Shown: in pieces, positions 37,229 through 46,183 of the stretch
How positions within the stretch are numbered: the stretch's first letter is position 1
Layout: every line of letters begins with the position of its first letter
Assembly (NCBI GenBank): GCA_963836265.1
Contig: CAWIIO010000003.1
Span: 310,001-374,000 of the forward strand
DNA: 64,000 bases
Origin: CAIWHR01 sp963836265
GTDB taxonomy: Bacteria > Pseudomonadota > Gammaproteobacteria > Burkholderiales > Casimicrobiaceae
Direction: 5' to 3'
Translations under genes and position numbers: made by a program
Notes under the pieces: generated by a model
Told to the model about the DNA's origin: nothing
The model's input: only the letters and a program-made list of their open reading frames with translations
Database searches by the model: none

Positions 37229-37433
37229 GGCCGACACGGATCGACATCGGCGGGATCGGCATCATTCGATCCGCGAGCGGCAGAACGAGCACCGGCCGCT
37301 CGTGTCAGCGGCATTGCCGGCGGCCACAACGACAACCACGGGGCGTGCAATACCGTGGAACAGGGCAAGCTTCTCGGCCAGAAGCCCCCGGCGAACGGCC
37401 GGCGAAGAGGTCTCGCTCTCTCGCCTTTCGACG

Positions 37434-38210
37434 TCAGTGCAGCCAGTGTTCGGTGATCTGGTTGTACTGCCCAGACGCTTTGGCGAGATGGAACCAGGTG
37501 TCCATCCACGCCTTGATCACGACGTCCCCGCGAGGTAGGAGCCACGCCATTTCCCCATATTGCAGCGGCTTGTCTGGATTCACGGCGCACAGTCCGGGAT
37601 GCAGCTTCTGCTGGACGACCGTCTCGACGGACTCCGAGATCATCACATCGGCATTTCCTTTCAGGATCTCGTCGAAGATCGTCACGTTGTCCGGGTAAAT
37701 CACGATCTTCGCTCGCTTGAAATTGGCCCGTGCAAAGCGTTCGTTGCTGCCGCCGGGATTCTCGATTACGGTGACGTTCGGCTTGTCGATGTCGGCGACA
37801 GTCTGGAACTTCGCGACGTTCTCGCACTTCGTTATCGGTGCCTTGCCGTTGACCATATAGGCGCTCGTGAAGAACGCTGTCTTCTGTCGATCGGTGCTGA
37901 CGGAGATCCCGCCGACCGCGACATCGCACTTCTCGAGGAAATCCTTCATCAACGATGGCCACGCGGTCTTGACCATCTCCACTTCGACGCCAAGCGCCTT
38001 TGCCGCGGATCCAACCAAATCAATGTCGAGGCCCTCGTATCCGCCATCGGGCCGCTGGTAGCTGAAAGGCTTGTAATCGCCCGGCGTGCAGACGCGAAGC
38101 TTGCCGCTCTTGATTACGTCGTCGAGCCGCGAGGCCGAAGGCACCTCCGCGATGGCCAACCCAGTCGGCAGCGTGCAGGCGATAACGAAACCGATAAGAC
38201 TGCGAAACAT
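37434..38210 (-). CDS. pheC: Cyclohexadienyl (arogenate/prephenate) dehydratase, periplasmic PheC type
   Basis: 258-residue exported protein with a signal peptide cut after ~A21 (FVIACTLPTGLAIA) and a type-3 solute-binding fold. The sequence follows PheC closely: SRLDDVIKSGKLRVCTPGDY then KPFSY, DVAVGGISVSTDRQKTAFFT, APITKCENVAKFQT, VTVIENPGGSNERFARANFK and DLMI-like 'ADVMISESVETVVQQKLHPG'. PheC converts prephenate to phenylpyruvate and arogenate to phenylalanine in the periplasm. A plain amino-acid binding protein is the alternative, but no ABC permease is nearby. An AGGGAGG ribosome site precedes the ATG. Confidence 0.8.
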   Translation of the reverse strand: MFRSLIGFVIACTLPTGLAIAEVPSASRLDDVIKSGKLRVCTPGDYKPFSYQRPDGGYEGLDIDLVGSAAKALGVEVEMVKTAWPSLMKDFLEKCDVAVGGISVSTDRQKTAFFTSAYMVNGKAPITKCENVAKFQTVADIDKPNVTVIENPGGSNERFARANFKRAKIVIYPDNVTIFDEILKGNADVMISESVETVVQQKLHPGLCAVNPDKPLQYGEMAWLLPRGDVVIKAWMDTWFHLAKASGQYNQITEHWLH

Positions 38211-38636
38211 GGACCCTCCCTCGCGATTCGGGCGATGGCTGCGATCAATACGGGTACGGCAATACATTGTACCGCCCGACGGGCCGGAAGAGAGTCCGCG
38301 AAAGAGCGTCACGACGGTCGTGAGACCCCTATTCGGGGTGCCGGCGCAAAGCGACAACGGCAGCGCAGAGCAGGTCATCCGCACAGAGGGCGACCACGGC
38401 CAGGGACGGCGTGCCGCGATGGCTCCTGGTAACGCCAACATTTTCGCACTTCACGGATCCGCAGATTGGCCGGGCTTTTGCGACCATCCGCGCGCGATGC
38501 CTCAGGCTTTTCCGTCGCAACCGGGCATCGGCGAGATTCGCCGGGATTGGGGCAGGCAAGGCGAGATGCATTGTGGCACGACTTATGCTGTGGCTACGGG
38601 TCGAGAATCCGTTATTCGCCGAGCGGCGGCTTGCCC
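38211..38636. other. Divergent intergenic region between pheC and the PilZ-like gene
   Basis: No gene is supported in these 426 bp. It must hold the divergent promoters. A perfect 15-bp palindrome TCACGACGGTCGTGA lies at 38309-38323, a possible operator. A weaker ACCCC-TATTC-GGGGT repeat follows it. No clear -35/-10 pair could be picked. Confidence 0.5.
38309..38323. promoter_or_regulatory. Perfect 15-bp palindrome, possible operator
   Basis: TCACGAC and GTCGTGA flank a single G. It sits 99 bp upstream of pheC and 314 bp upstream of the divergent gene. Such a compact symmetric site fits a dimeric repressor. No regulator can be named. Confidence 0.35.
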
Positions 38637-40373
38637 ATGGAAATGCGTACGTCCACCTTCGGAGGGGACCCGCCCTCTCACCTGCGCGACGCGGCGGCGG
38701 AAGAATTCTGCGGGTCGCTGCCGCGGCAGGATTCGATCGCGGCGCAGAAGCTCCTGTGCGAAGAACTCTCACGGCTTGTCTCGAATCGCGAGCCCGACGA
38801 ACGCCCGCTCGGCGCATTGATCGTCTTCGATCGGCACGCCCATCAGATCAGCAGGCGGCTGCTGGTCCAATACGCCGAAGGTGACGCCCAGTTGCGCTCG
38901 CTCGATCGCGGATTCTTCATTGCCGCCCTTCGGTTAAGCCGGTCGTTCGCGGAAGCCTACGAACGCTTTCTGCTGCCCATCGGCAATTCGAATGACAAGT
39001 CCGGCCACAAGAGTGGCGGCGCGTTGCTGATCAATTCATTCCGCCATCGGCAGGTGGAACTTCTGCTGCGGCTCTTTCGCTACAAGAAGCGGAATTCCGA
39101 GCAATGGCGGCACTTCCACGCGGCGTATCGGTCCGCGATCGCGCGAGGCTGGACGAAGGATTCTTTGCCGCCCGGCGGCGCCGACGACAAGTCGCCGGCG
39201 CAAGCGCTCGAGCACCAGTTCATCGAAGTACTCTTGCTTGGCGCGATGAACACCGGTCAATTCTCGCCGCGTGAATTGCTTTGGGCGAGTAGCCATATCG
39301 CGAGCTGGCGCAGGTTGGTGGCGTTGCAATCGGCCGACGCCATCGACTGGGCGCGCCGGGCGCGAAACGGATTCGTCGTCGACCTCCGCAGCGCAGACGG
39401 GCTGAAGCGATTCTCTTCCGCAGAATCGGGAGACTTCCTTTATCTCGACACTGCGCCGTTGATCGATGCCATCGACAAGGAAGTCGCCGCGCTGAATGAC
39501 GCGGCAACGGCCTCCGCTTCGCCGCTGTCGCCGGAAGGGGGCGGTCGGATCGCGCTGCTGCCCAAGCTCAGGATGCTCTTTGCTCCGGATCCGGTTCACG
39601 TCGAGCGGCGTGGCAATCGCAAGCCGGTCGCCTATTCCGTACAGGCAATCTCCGGTCTTCCGCACATTGTCAACGCGCTGCGCGAGGAGGCACAGAGGCA
39701 TGCGGGGCAGATGACGGCGTCGGCAGCGCAACTCGAGGACATAACAATTTCGCCGACCCGTGGACATACGCGCATGTCGAATTCAATGCTGGGCGCGGTC
39801 GGTCTGGCGCCGTTTTCGCTCGCGACGACGTTCGGATTGAAACCAGAAGGATGGCAGGTCAAGGATCGCAGCGATTCCGGATGTCGCATGCGCGGTCAGA
39901 CCGCCGACCTGAACGGCCTGATCCCGGGTTCATTGATCGCCATTCGCGAAAGCGAAAATACACCATGGACCGTCGCGGTGATAAGGCGGCTCCGCAGGCT
40001 CATGGTCGACCACGTCGAGATAGGCGTGGAACACATCGGAAGCAAACCGCGATTCGTCAAGATTGTGACCGATTGCGGGCCCATCGCTTCGGTCGATGAC
40101 GCACCGAGCAGCACGCAGAAGTGCTTCGGGGCGCTGTACCTGCCGGCGAGCGACCGCCATCCGACGATGCCGATCAAGACACTGCTCATTCCACCAAGTG
40201 CCTTCAACGCCGGACGAGTCTTACGACTTTTGTCGTCCACAGCGACCTACACGCTGCGTCTCAACAAGCCCCTCGAGCAACAATCCGAGTTCGTGTGGAC
40301 GTCATTCGCGGTGATCGACAAGGCAGGGGGAATGTCACAACCGACCCCCAACAAGGCGGCAAAGCCGCCTTGA
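38637..40373 (+). CDS. Cytoplasmic protein with C-terminal PilZ-like domain
   Basis: 578-residue protein with no signal or membrane segment that I do not recognise as a whole. The long N-terminal part is helical (e.g. FFIAALRLSRSFAEAYERFL near 95-114). The C-terminal ~110 residues have a PilZ-like start, GWQVKDRSDSGCRMRG (~406-421), containing the D-x-S-x-x-G motif that binds cyclic di-GMP. It is followed by alternating beta-strand sequence (PWTVAVIRRLRRLMVDHVEI, EIGVEHIG). Arginines of the usual RxxxR site are not obvious just upstream. The next gene makes or degrades cyclic di-GMP, which supports a role as its receptor. ATG at 38643 is an alternative start. Confidence 0.6.
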   Translation: MEMRTSTFGGDPPSHLRDAAAEEFCGSLPRQDSIAAQKLLCEELSRLVSNREPDERPLGALIVFDRHAHQISRRLLVQYAEGDAQLRSLDRGFFIAALRLSRSFAEAYERFLLPIGNSNDKSGHKSGGALLINSFRHRQVELLLRLFRYKKRNSEQWRHFHAAYRSAIARGWTKDSLPPGGADDKSPAQALEHQFIEVLLLGAMNTGQFSPRELLWASSHIASWRRLVALQSADAIDWARRARNGFVVDLRSADGLKRFSSAESGDFLYLDTAPLIDAIDKEVAALNDAATASASPLSPEGGGRIALLPKLRMLFAPDPVHVERRGNRKPVAYSVQAISGLPHIVNALREEAQRHAGQMTASAAQLEDITISPTRGHTRMSNSMLGAVGLAPFSLATTFGLKPEGWQVKDRSDSGCRMRGQTADLNGLIPGSLIAIRESENTPWTVAVIRRLRRLMVDHVEIGVEHIGSKPRFVKIVTDCGPIASVDDAPSSTQKCFGALYLPASDRHPTMPIKTLLIPPSAFNAGRVLRLLSSTATYTLRLNKPLEQQSEFVWTSFAVIDKAGGMSQPTPNKAAKPP

Positions 40374-40383
40374 AAGATCTTTC
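40353..40383 (+). terminator. Hairpins at the end of the PilZ-like gene
   Basis: AAGGCGGC-AAA-GCCGCCTT (40353-40371) forms a perfect 8-bp stem made from the last codons, and GAAAGATCTTTC (40372-40383) is a second perfect palindrome right after it. Together they could stop or slow transcription before the GGDEF-EAL gene, though only three T follow. Confidence 0.45.
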
Positions 40384-40566
40384 GGAGGGGAGCGCGGCTT
40401 CCTGCGAACGGTCGCCCATCGCCCGTTGTGACGGGTCCTCCCCGGCGGTCGATGCGCGTTCGTCGCTTCGCTCAATCCCAGGCTTTCTCGGTGGCAGGGC
40501 ACCGCGCGACCTCGGGCAAGGAGGGCCGGGCCAGGCTCTGGCCCGCTTCTTGCGTCTCCTGCGTGG

Positions 40567-42540
40567 ATGCACCCGCCACCCTGCGAAGCCACTCCCGTCC
40601 AGGCGAAATTGGCGCCGAACACTCGAATCGTGGAAAAGTTCTTCGGCCTGTTGCGTCGCTCTTTGAAGTGGCCCCACCCGGCCAGACCCGCCTCGGATAA
40701 CGTCGTCGCCGGCAGCGAAACCCGCTATGTCTTCGCGGGATCGCAGGAACGGGCGGCGGGCGTACCCGACGCGGAGGGGGCGCCGCAGCCCAAGAACGCG
40801 ACCGAGTGGATATTGCGGAAACGAATGAAGGCGCTGGCCGCGACCGAGGCCCGCTTCCGCCGTCTCACGCTGCTTGGTTCGGACTGGCATTGGGACCAGG
40901 ACGCGCAGTTCCGCTTTACTGCGGTCAGCGGCAATCTGGCAGACCCCGTCGGAGCGACCATCGAGAAGCATCTCGGCCTGACGCTATGGGATCTGCCCCA
41001 GGTCGAGCCACCCGAGGGAGGGTGGGATGCGCACCGGCGGTGTCTCGCGGCGCAGAAGACCTTTCGCCATCTCGTTCTGCGTCGCCAACGCGAAGATGGC
41101 GGCATCAGTTATGTTTCGGTAAGCGGCGAACCGCTGTTTTCGGAGAACGGCGAATTCCTCGGATATCGCGGCATCGGGCTCGACATCACGAAGCAGAAGA
41201 CGATCGAAGCGAACATCAGCGAGCTTGCCCGCTTTGATCCCTTGACGGGTCTGTACAACCGGACCGCGTTCTTCGAGCGGCTGAACCGCGCGCTGGCGGT
41301 CGCGCGCCGCCACAATCGCGCCGTCGCCCTGTTGTTCGTGGACCTTGACCGGTTCAAGGACGTCAATGACGTGTTCGGCCACGTTTCCGGCGACGAGGTG
41401 CTCAAGGTCATGGCGCGGCGGCTCGCCAAGGGGATCAGGGACACCGACACCGTCGCACGGCTGGGTGGTGACGAGTTCATCGTCCTCGCCGAAGACGTTG
41501 CCAATCAGGTCGACGTGAATGAATTCGGCTTGCGCCTGCTGGAAGCGTTGTCCGAGCCGTTCATGTTGCACGGGCAGGAATGCCGGCTCGGCGCAAGTAT
41601 CGGAGTCGCCATGTTTCCCAACGACGGCGAAGATGCGGCGATCATGCTCAAGAACGCGGATGTCGCGATGTACCGGGCGAAGGAGTCCGGGGGCAACAGC
41701 CTTGCTTTCGTCTCCGAGGTGGGCGCCCGGCCCGCGACGGAGCGCATGGTGCTCGGGGCGGGCCTTCGCCGGGCGCTCGACGGCGACCAGCTGCTGCTCC
41801 TCTACCAGCCAAAGGTTTCGATCCAGACCGGCGCGATCACCGGGGTCGAGGCGTTGGTTCGCTGGCAGCATCCCGAGCGCGGCCTCGTGCTTCCGGAAGC
41901 GTTCATCCCCTTGGCCGAGGATTCCGGTCTCATCCGCCAGATCGCGCGCTGGGTGCTGCACCAGGCATGCGCGCAGGCTTGCCAGTGGCGTACCCGGGCC
42001 GCTCGCCCCATTCGGGTCGCCGTCAACCTCTCGGCCCGTCAGTTCATCGACGGCGGCCTCGTGATTGAGGTCGCCCACGCCCTCGCCCAGACCGAGTTGC
42101 CCCCGGACCTGCTCGAGCTCGAGATCACCGAAAGCATGATGATGGCCCACCCCGAGCGCGCCGCCGAGACCCTGCTCGAGATCAGGGCGATGGGGGTGCA
42201 TATATCGATCGACGATTTTGGCACCGGTTACTCATCGCTTGCGCGACTCAAGAAGTTTCCCATCGAGAGTGTGAAGATCGATCGGTCGTTCATAGCGGAT
42301 GTCGCCGTCGACTCCGACGATGCTGCGATCGTTTCCGCCGTAATTGCGATGGCGCACAACCTGCGTCTGAAAGTTGTGGCGGAAGGAGTCGAGACGCTCG
42401 AGCAGATTCGCTTTCTGCGCGAGCGCAACTGCGACGAGGTTCAGGGATATCTGATCAGCCGTCCGATTGCGCCGGAAGACGTCTTCGAATTCGCGATGCG
42501 CCGTGCTGCCAACCAGCCCGGTGTGGTCGCTGCGGGCTGA
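40567..42540 (+). CDS. PAS-GGDEF-EAL cyclic di-GMP signalling protein
   Basis: 657-residue cytoplasmic protein. A PAS domain covers about 88-215 (FRRLTLLGSDWHWDQDAQFR; GYRGIGLDITKQK). The GGDEF domain (~220-385) has an intact GGDEF at 300-304 for diguanylate cyclase activity and the inhibitory RxxD (RDTD, 291-294) five residues before it. The EAL domain (~395-645) has EAL at 428-430 and the phosphodiesterase segments NLSARQF, ELEITES, DDFGTGYSSL and KIDRSFI, all intact. So synthesis or breakdown of cyclic di-GMP are both possible. The start is uncertain: ATG 40567 or GTG 40630. The neighbouring PilZ-like gene is a likely partner. Confidence 0.93.
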   Translation: MHPPPCEATPVQAKLAPNTRIVEKFFGLLRRSLKWPHPARPASDNVVAGSETRYVFAGSQERAAGVPDAEGAPQPKNATEWILRKRMKALAATEARFRRLTLLGSDWHWDQDAQFRFTAVSGNLADPVGATIEKHLGLTLWDLPQVEPPEGGWDAHRRCLAAQKTFRHLVLRRQREDGGISYVSVSGEPLFSENGEFLGYRGIGLDITKQKTIEANISELARFDPLTGLYNRTAFFERLNRALAVARRHNRAVALLFVDLDRFKDVNDVFGHVSGDEVLKVMARRLAKGIRDTDTVARLGGDEFIVLAEDVANQVDVNEFGLRLLEALSEPFMLHGQECRLGASIGVAMFPNDGEDAAIMLKNADVAMYRAKESGGNSLAFVSEVGARPATERMVLGAGLRRALDGDQLLLLYQPKVSIQTGAITGVEALVRWQHPERGLVLPEAFIPLAEDSGLIRQIARWVLHQACAQACQWRTRAARPIRVAVNLSARQFIDGGLVIEVAHALAQTELPPDLLELEITESMMMAHPERAAETLLEIRAMGVHISIDDFGTGYSSLARLKKFPIESVKIDRSFIADVAVDSDDAAIVSAVIAMAHNLRLKVVAEGVETLEQIRFLRERNCDEVQGYLISRPIAPEDVFEFAMRRAANQPGVVAAG

Positions 42541-42750
42541 AATCGACGAATCCGGACGAGGAATTCAACGCGCGTACGCAAGCGAGCGTCCCACAAGCGT
42601 GCGGGTCGATCACGGGCCATGGGGGTTGGATAACGTCTTCCGCCGGCAAAGGCTGACGTGGTGCCCCAACCGCGTGGTTGCCATGGATCGGGCAGCGCTT
42701 CGGCCGCGCGGAGCCGTCGCGCATCGCCCCGAGGCATCGTCGACGGGTGA

Positions 42751-43455
42751 TCAGCTCAACCCGGTGACGGGCACGGCAGCGCCATGAATGGCGATCGCCG
42801 ATTCGGAAGCAAGGAAGACGATTACGCCGGCAAGATCCGCTGGCGCGACCCATCGCGACGTATCCGCCTCGGGCATCGCGGCGCGATTTTCGGGCGTATC
42901 GATGATCGTCGGAAGGACGCAGTTGACATTGATGTTCTTTTCCCTCAACTCCGCTGCCATGGCTTCAGTAATGCGAATGACGTCGCTCTTGGCCGCACAG
43001 TACGCACCCATGTGCGCCAGTCCCTTCTGCGCCGCGTAGGCTCCGACGTTGACGATCCTTCCGCCCCCGCGATCGAGCATGTGCGGTACCACGGCACGAA
43101 CCATGTTAAGCATCGTCCGCACATTCAGATTGCGCATGAGGTCCCAGGTCTCGTCAGCGGTCTGGTGCACGGCTTCACCCATTCGAAAGCCACCGGCGAG
43201 GTTGCACAAAGCGTCGATGCGTCCGAAGCGGTCGACCGCAGCGGCGACAGCAGCGTCGACCGCCGAGGCATCGAGCAGGTCCGCCGGCAGGAATAGACGG
43301 CCGGAACCTTCGTCGCCGAAGGCTTTTTGCAACAGGTCGGCGGTCCGATCGATCAGCGCCAGGCGCGCGCCCGACGACGACAATCTCGCCGCCACCGCAC
43401 GACCCAGGTTGCCGGCAGCGCCGGTCACGACCACCGCGGAATGCTCGAAGCTCAT
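42751..43455 (-). CDS. Short-chain dehydrogenase/reductase (SDR)
   Basis: 234-residue classical SDR. The nucleotide-binding motif reads VTGAAGNLGRAVAARL (~10-25), NLAGG (~86-90) replaces NNAG, and the catalytic Tyr/Lys pair is in 'GAYCAAKSDVIRI' (~149-161), giving YxxxK. A catalytic Ser is not obvious; the segment 'GGGRIVNVGAYAAQKGL' has Gly/Ala at the usual Ser position. The cofactor specificity and substrate cannot be inferred. It is monocistronic and on the minus strand. Confidence 0.85.
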   Translation of the reverse strand: MSFEHSAVVVTGAAGNLGRAVAARLSSSGARLALIDRTADLLQKAFGDEGSGRLFLPADLLDASAVDAAVAAAVDRFGRIDALCNLAGGFRMGEAVHQTADETWDLMRNLNVRTMLNMVRAVVPHMLDRGGGRIVNVGAYAAQKGLAHMGAYCAAKSDVIRITEAMAAELREKNINVNCVLPTIIDTPENRAAMPEADTSRWVAPADLAGVIVFLASESAIAIHGAAVPVTGLS

Positions 43456-43572
43456 TTCTCTGCTCCCTGACGCGTGCCTTCGCGTCAGCAGCGCTCGACC
43501 GTGTACCAGTATACGCGGGCGAGTTCGTCGCGGCTGCCCCTACGAGTCACTGCGAAGGCGGGTCTTCGCGGA

Positions 43573-44777
43573 TTAGCATAGCGCGGGAAGCACACCGGCG
43601 AACGCGCTGATGAAAATGGCGTTGGCGATGTCGATCAGGAACGCGCCGACCACGGGCACGATGATGAACGCCCGCGGACGTAACCATAGCGGTCGCCGAC
43701 CGCCTGCACGTTGGCGATGGCAGTCGGGGCCGCTCCGAGCCCGAACCCGCATTGGCCGGCGACCAGCGCTGCAGCCTCGTAGTCGGATCCCATCACGCGA
43801 AAGGTGACGATCGTCGTGAATAGCGCGACGCCGAGGGCCTGCAGCGCGAGGATCGCGAACATCGGCAGCGCCAGCGCCGCAAGTTCCCAGAGCCTCAGGC
43901 TCATCAATGCCATGGCAAGGAACAGCGACAGTGAAACGGCACTCGCGAAGGTCAGCGCCTCGCCGTCGATTTCGTGCAGCTTCGCCATCGCGAGCGCATT
44001 GCGGATCAGCACGCCGACGAGCAGCGTCCACACGAACGTCGGCAGCGTGAACGTCGGGTTGTCGGCCCATCGTGAAAGCGCCGCTCCCAGTGCGACGCAG
44101 GCTGCGATCAGCAAGATGGTGACGCTGAGCCGCTGCGGCGTGAACGCGCCACGGGACTCTGCGCCGTCGTGCGCCAGCACCTCGCCCTTTGCCACGCCGA
44201 GCGGCGCGCCGCGCGCCTTGAGGCGTTCGATCAGGCGGTGAGCCACCGGGCCGCCCACGCGGCCGCCCATCATCAGGCCGAAGGTCGCCGCCGCCAGCGC
44301 GATGCCGGGCGCCGCGGCGAGCCCGAAACTCTCGGCGAATTTCTGGCCCCACGCCGCACCCGTGCCGTGCCCGCCGGACATTGTCACCGAGCCGGCGATC
44401 AATCCGATCAGCGGATCGATGCCCATCGCCCAAGCCGCGCCCACGCCGATGATGTTCTGCATGGCCAGCATGCCGACGACGCAGGCGGTGAACAGAAGGG
44501 GCACGCCGCCGCGCGCGAGCATTCGCGCGTCGGCACCCAAGCCGATGCTGGCGAAGAACGCGAATATGAGCCCCGGCTGCAGCGACGTATCGAAGGTGAG
44601 GCGAACGCCGCCGGCGTGGGAAGCGGCAGCGAGCAATGCGGCAACAAGCCCGCCGACGACGGGCTCGGAAATCGAATATTGCCGCAGAACCTCGATGCGC
44701 TCGATCAGCCTTCGGCCAATCACCAGAACGAGCGCGGCGATGGCCAGCGTTGCAGGCACGCCGAATTGCCAGTCCAC
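43573..44777 (-). pseudogene. gltS: Sodium/glutamate symporter GltS, frameshifted near the C-terminus
   Basis: Inner-membrane Na+/glutamate symporter, about 400 residues if intact. Typical parts are YSISEPVVGGLVAALLAAAS, AFFASIGLGADARML, 'GSVTMSGGHGTGAAWGQKF' (first re-entrant loop), GLMMGGRVGGPVAHRLIERL and AALVAGQCGFGLGAAPTAIA (second loop). Near 43675-43690 the frame shifts: one frame ends VGDRYGYVRGRSSSCPWSAR, the other continues RAFIIVPVVGAFLIDIANAI FISAFAGVLPALC, the proper ending. One missing base explains it. It may be a real mutation or a sequencing error. GTG at 44777 (MDWQFGVPATL) is the best start. Confidence 0.85.
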
Positions 44778-44975
44778 GATGAGTCGCAATGGAATGAGCA
44801 GCGGCCCAAGCCGCGAAAGATGCCGCCTCGCCCCCATGGCCTTCCGGGCAGAAATCGACTCTACCACGCCGCGCCTCCGTTGCGCTGCCTCGGCCGCAGG
44901 TGTCGGCAAGCGACTCACACTTGTTCGAAGGCGTAACATGACCGGACTTCCAATCGTCTTCGGAGCGATTCGGTC

Positions 44976-45956
44976 GTGAATCGGCGAACGTTCGTTGGCG
45001 CTGTTGCGGGCGGTCTCCTCGCCGCGCGGTTTGCTGCGCCGCGCGCGGAGCAAGTGCGGAAGGTCTATCGCATCGGTATTCTTGAAGCGATACCCGCTGC
45101 CGAGAACGCCGCCAATCTCGATGCCCTGCGCAGGGGGCTGCGGAACCTCGGCTACGTCGAAGGACGAAACCTGATCATTGAATATCGATCGGCCGATGGT
45201 CGCGCCGAGCGGTTCCCGGATCTGGCGTCCGAACTCGTGCGTCTCAAAGTCGATCTGATCGTGACTAGGGGAACTCCTGCGGCGAAGGCGGCCAAAAACG
45301 CAACCGCATCGATTCCGGTGGTTATGGCGACGATGGGCGACCCGCGCGCCATCGTGGCGAGCTTCGCGCACCCGGGGGGCAATATTACGGGGGTGACTAC
45401 CTTCAGCACCGAGCTGACGGCGAAGCGGATTGAACTCCTCAAGGAGCTGGTTCCGAATCTCTCCCGCGTCGCGTTGGTTCACAACATGGGAAACCCGGCT
45501 GCCCCACCCGAATGGGAAGAGACGACAACTGCGGCCCGCTCCCTGGGTCTCCAGGCGGAGCTTCTTGACGTGCGGAGTCAGAGCGACCTGGGCCGCGCAT
45601 TCGAGCTGGCAGTCCAACAGCGCGTCGACGCGCTTCTCATCGGGGCAGACGGCCTCATCCAAGTATATCGGCGAACGATCGTCGACTTGGCGGCCCGCAC
45701 GAGGCTGCCTGCCGCCTATCCGGCCCGCGAGTTCGTCGAAGCCGGGGGATTGATAGCCTATGCGGTGAATTATCCCGACCTTTACTTCGGATTCGCAAGC
45801 TTCGTCGACAAGATCTTCAAGGGGGCGAAACCTGGCGAGCTGCCCGTGGAACAGCCGACCAAGTTCGAGCTCGTGATCAACCTCAAGACCGCCAAGGCGT
45901 TGGGCCTGGCAATCCCGCAGACACTGCTGTTGCGCGCGGATGAAGTGATTCAGTGA
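44976..45956 (+). CDS. ABC transporter substrate-binding protein (ABC_sub_bind / TrpX-like family)
   Basis: 326-residue exported protein. The N-terminus has an NRRTFVG-type twin-arginine-like or Sec signal (residues 2-24). The mature part follows the PF04392-type pattern: YRIGILEAIPAAENAANLDA, 'LRNLGYVEGRNLIIEYRSAD', FAHPGGNITGVTTFSTELTA KRIELLKELVPNL and the end FELVINLKTAKALGLAIPQT. In Burkholderiales and Rhizobiales such proteins are often orphans. No permease or ATPase is next to it, so transport partner and ligand are unknown. The GTG start is used. Confidence 0.88.
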   Translation: MNRRTFVGAVAGGLLAARFAAPRAEQVRKVYRIGILEAIPAAENAANLDALRRGLRNLGYVEGRNLIIEYRSADGRAERFPDLASELVRLKVDLIVTRGTPAAKAAKNATASIPVVMATMGDPRAIVASFAHPGGNITGVTTFSTELTAKRIELLKELVPNLSRVALVHNMGNPAAPPEWEETTTAARSLGLQAELLDVRSQSDLGRAFELAVQQRVDALLIGADGLIQVYRRTIVDLAARTRLPAAYPAREFVEAGGLIAYAVNYPDLYFGFASFVDKIFKGAKPGELPVEQPTKFELVINLKTAKALGLAIPQTLLLRADEVIQ

Positions 45957-46031
45957 CAGGGAGCGAGTCTCTCTGAAGGCGCTGGACAGATGGCGCACCG
46001 TGAAGGCGTGGGATTTTCCGGTAAGGGTCGC

Positions 46032-46069
46032 GGGTCTTAGGGTCTGAGGGTCTGAGGCGAAATCGCCTC
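46032..46069 (+). repeat. Short direct repeats and palindrome before the GH13 gene
   Basis: GGGTCT(T/G)A-type units occur three times in 46032-46057, followed by GAGGCGA-AA-TCGCCTC (46054-46069), a perfect 7-bp inverted repeat. It could act as a terminator for the preceding gene, although no T-run follows. Confidence 0.4.
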
Positions 46070-46183
46070 TTGACCAGAGCCACCGAGTCCAAAATCATAG
46101 AGTCCGTGTGGTCGGATCTCCCGCCCTTCGTGCGGGGGAGTAGCTCACGATTACTCGGCATCGCGAATCGCGGGGGCTCTCAT

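Noticed and set aside
36467..37237. A 256-residue minus-strand frame over the hypothetical gene 36809-37228
   Set aside because: Its upper half is antisense to a conserved plus-strand gene with a ribosome site; only the lower part (36496-36714) looks protein-like and is mentioned separately.
37434..38210. Amino-acid ABC transporter binding protein as the primary call
   Set aside because: The sequence follows PheC more closely than generic amino-acid receptors and no permease or ATPase is adjacent; kept only as an alternative.
44778..45998. Long N-terminal extension of GltS on the minus strand
   Set aside because: The extension overlaps the well-supported substrate-binding protein gene at 44976-45956 and does not resemble transporter sequence.
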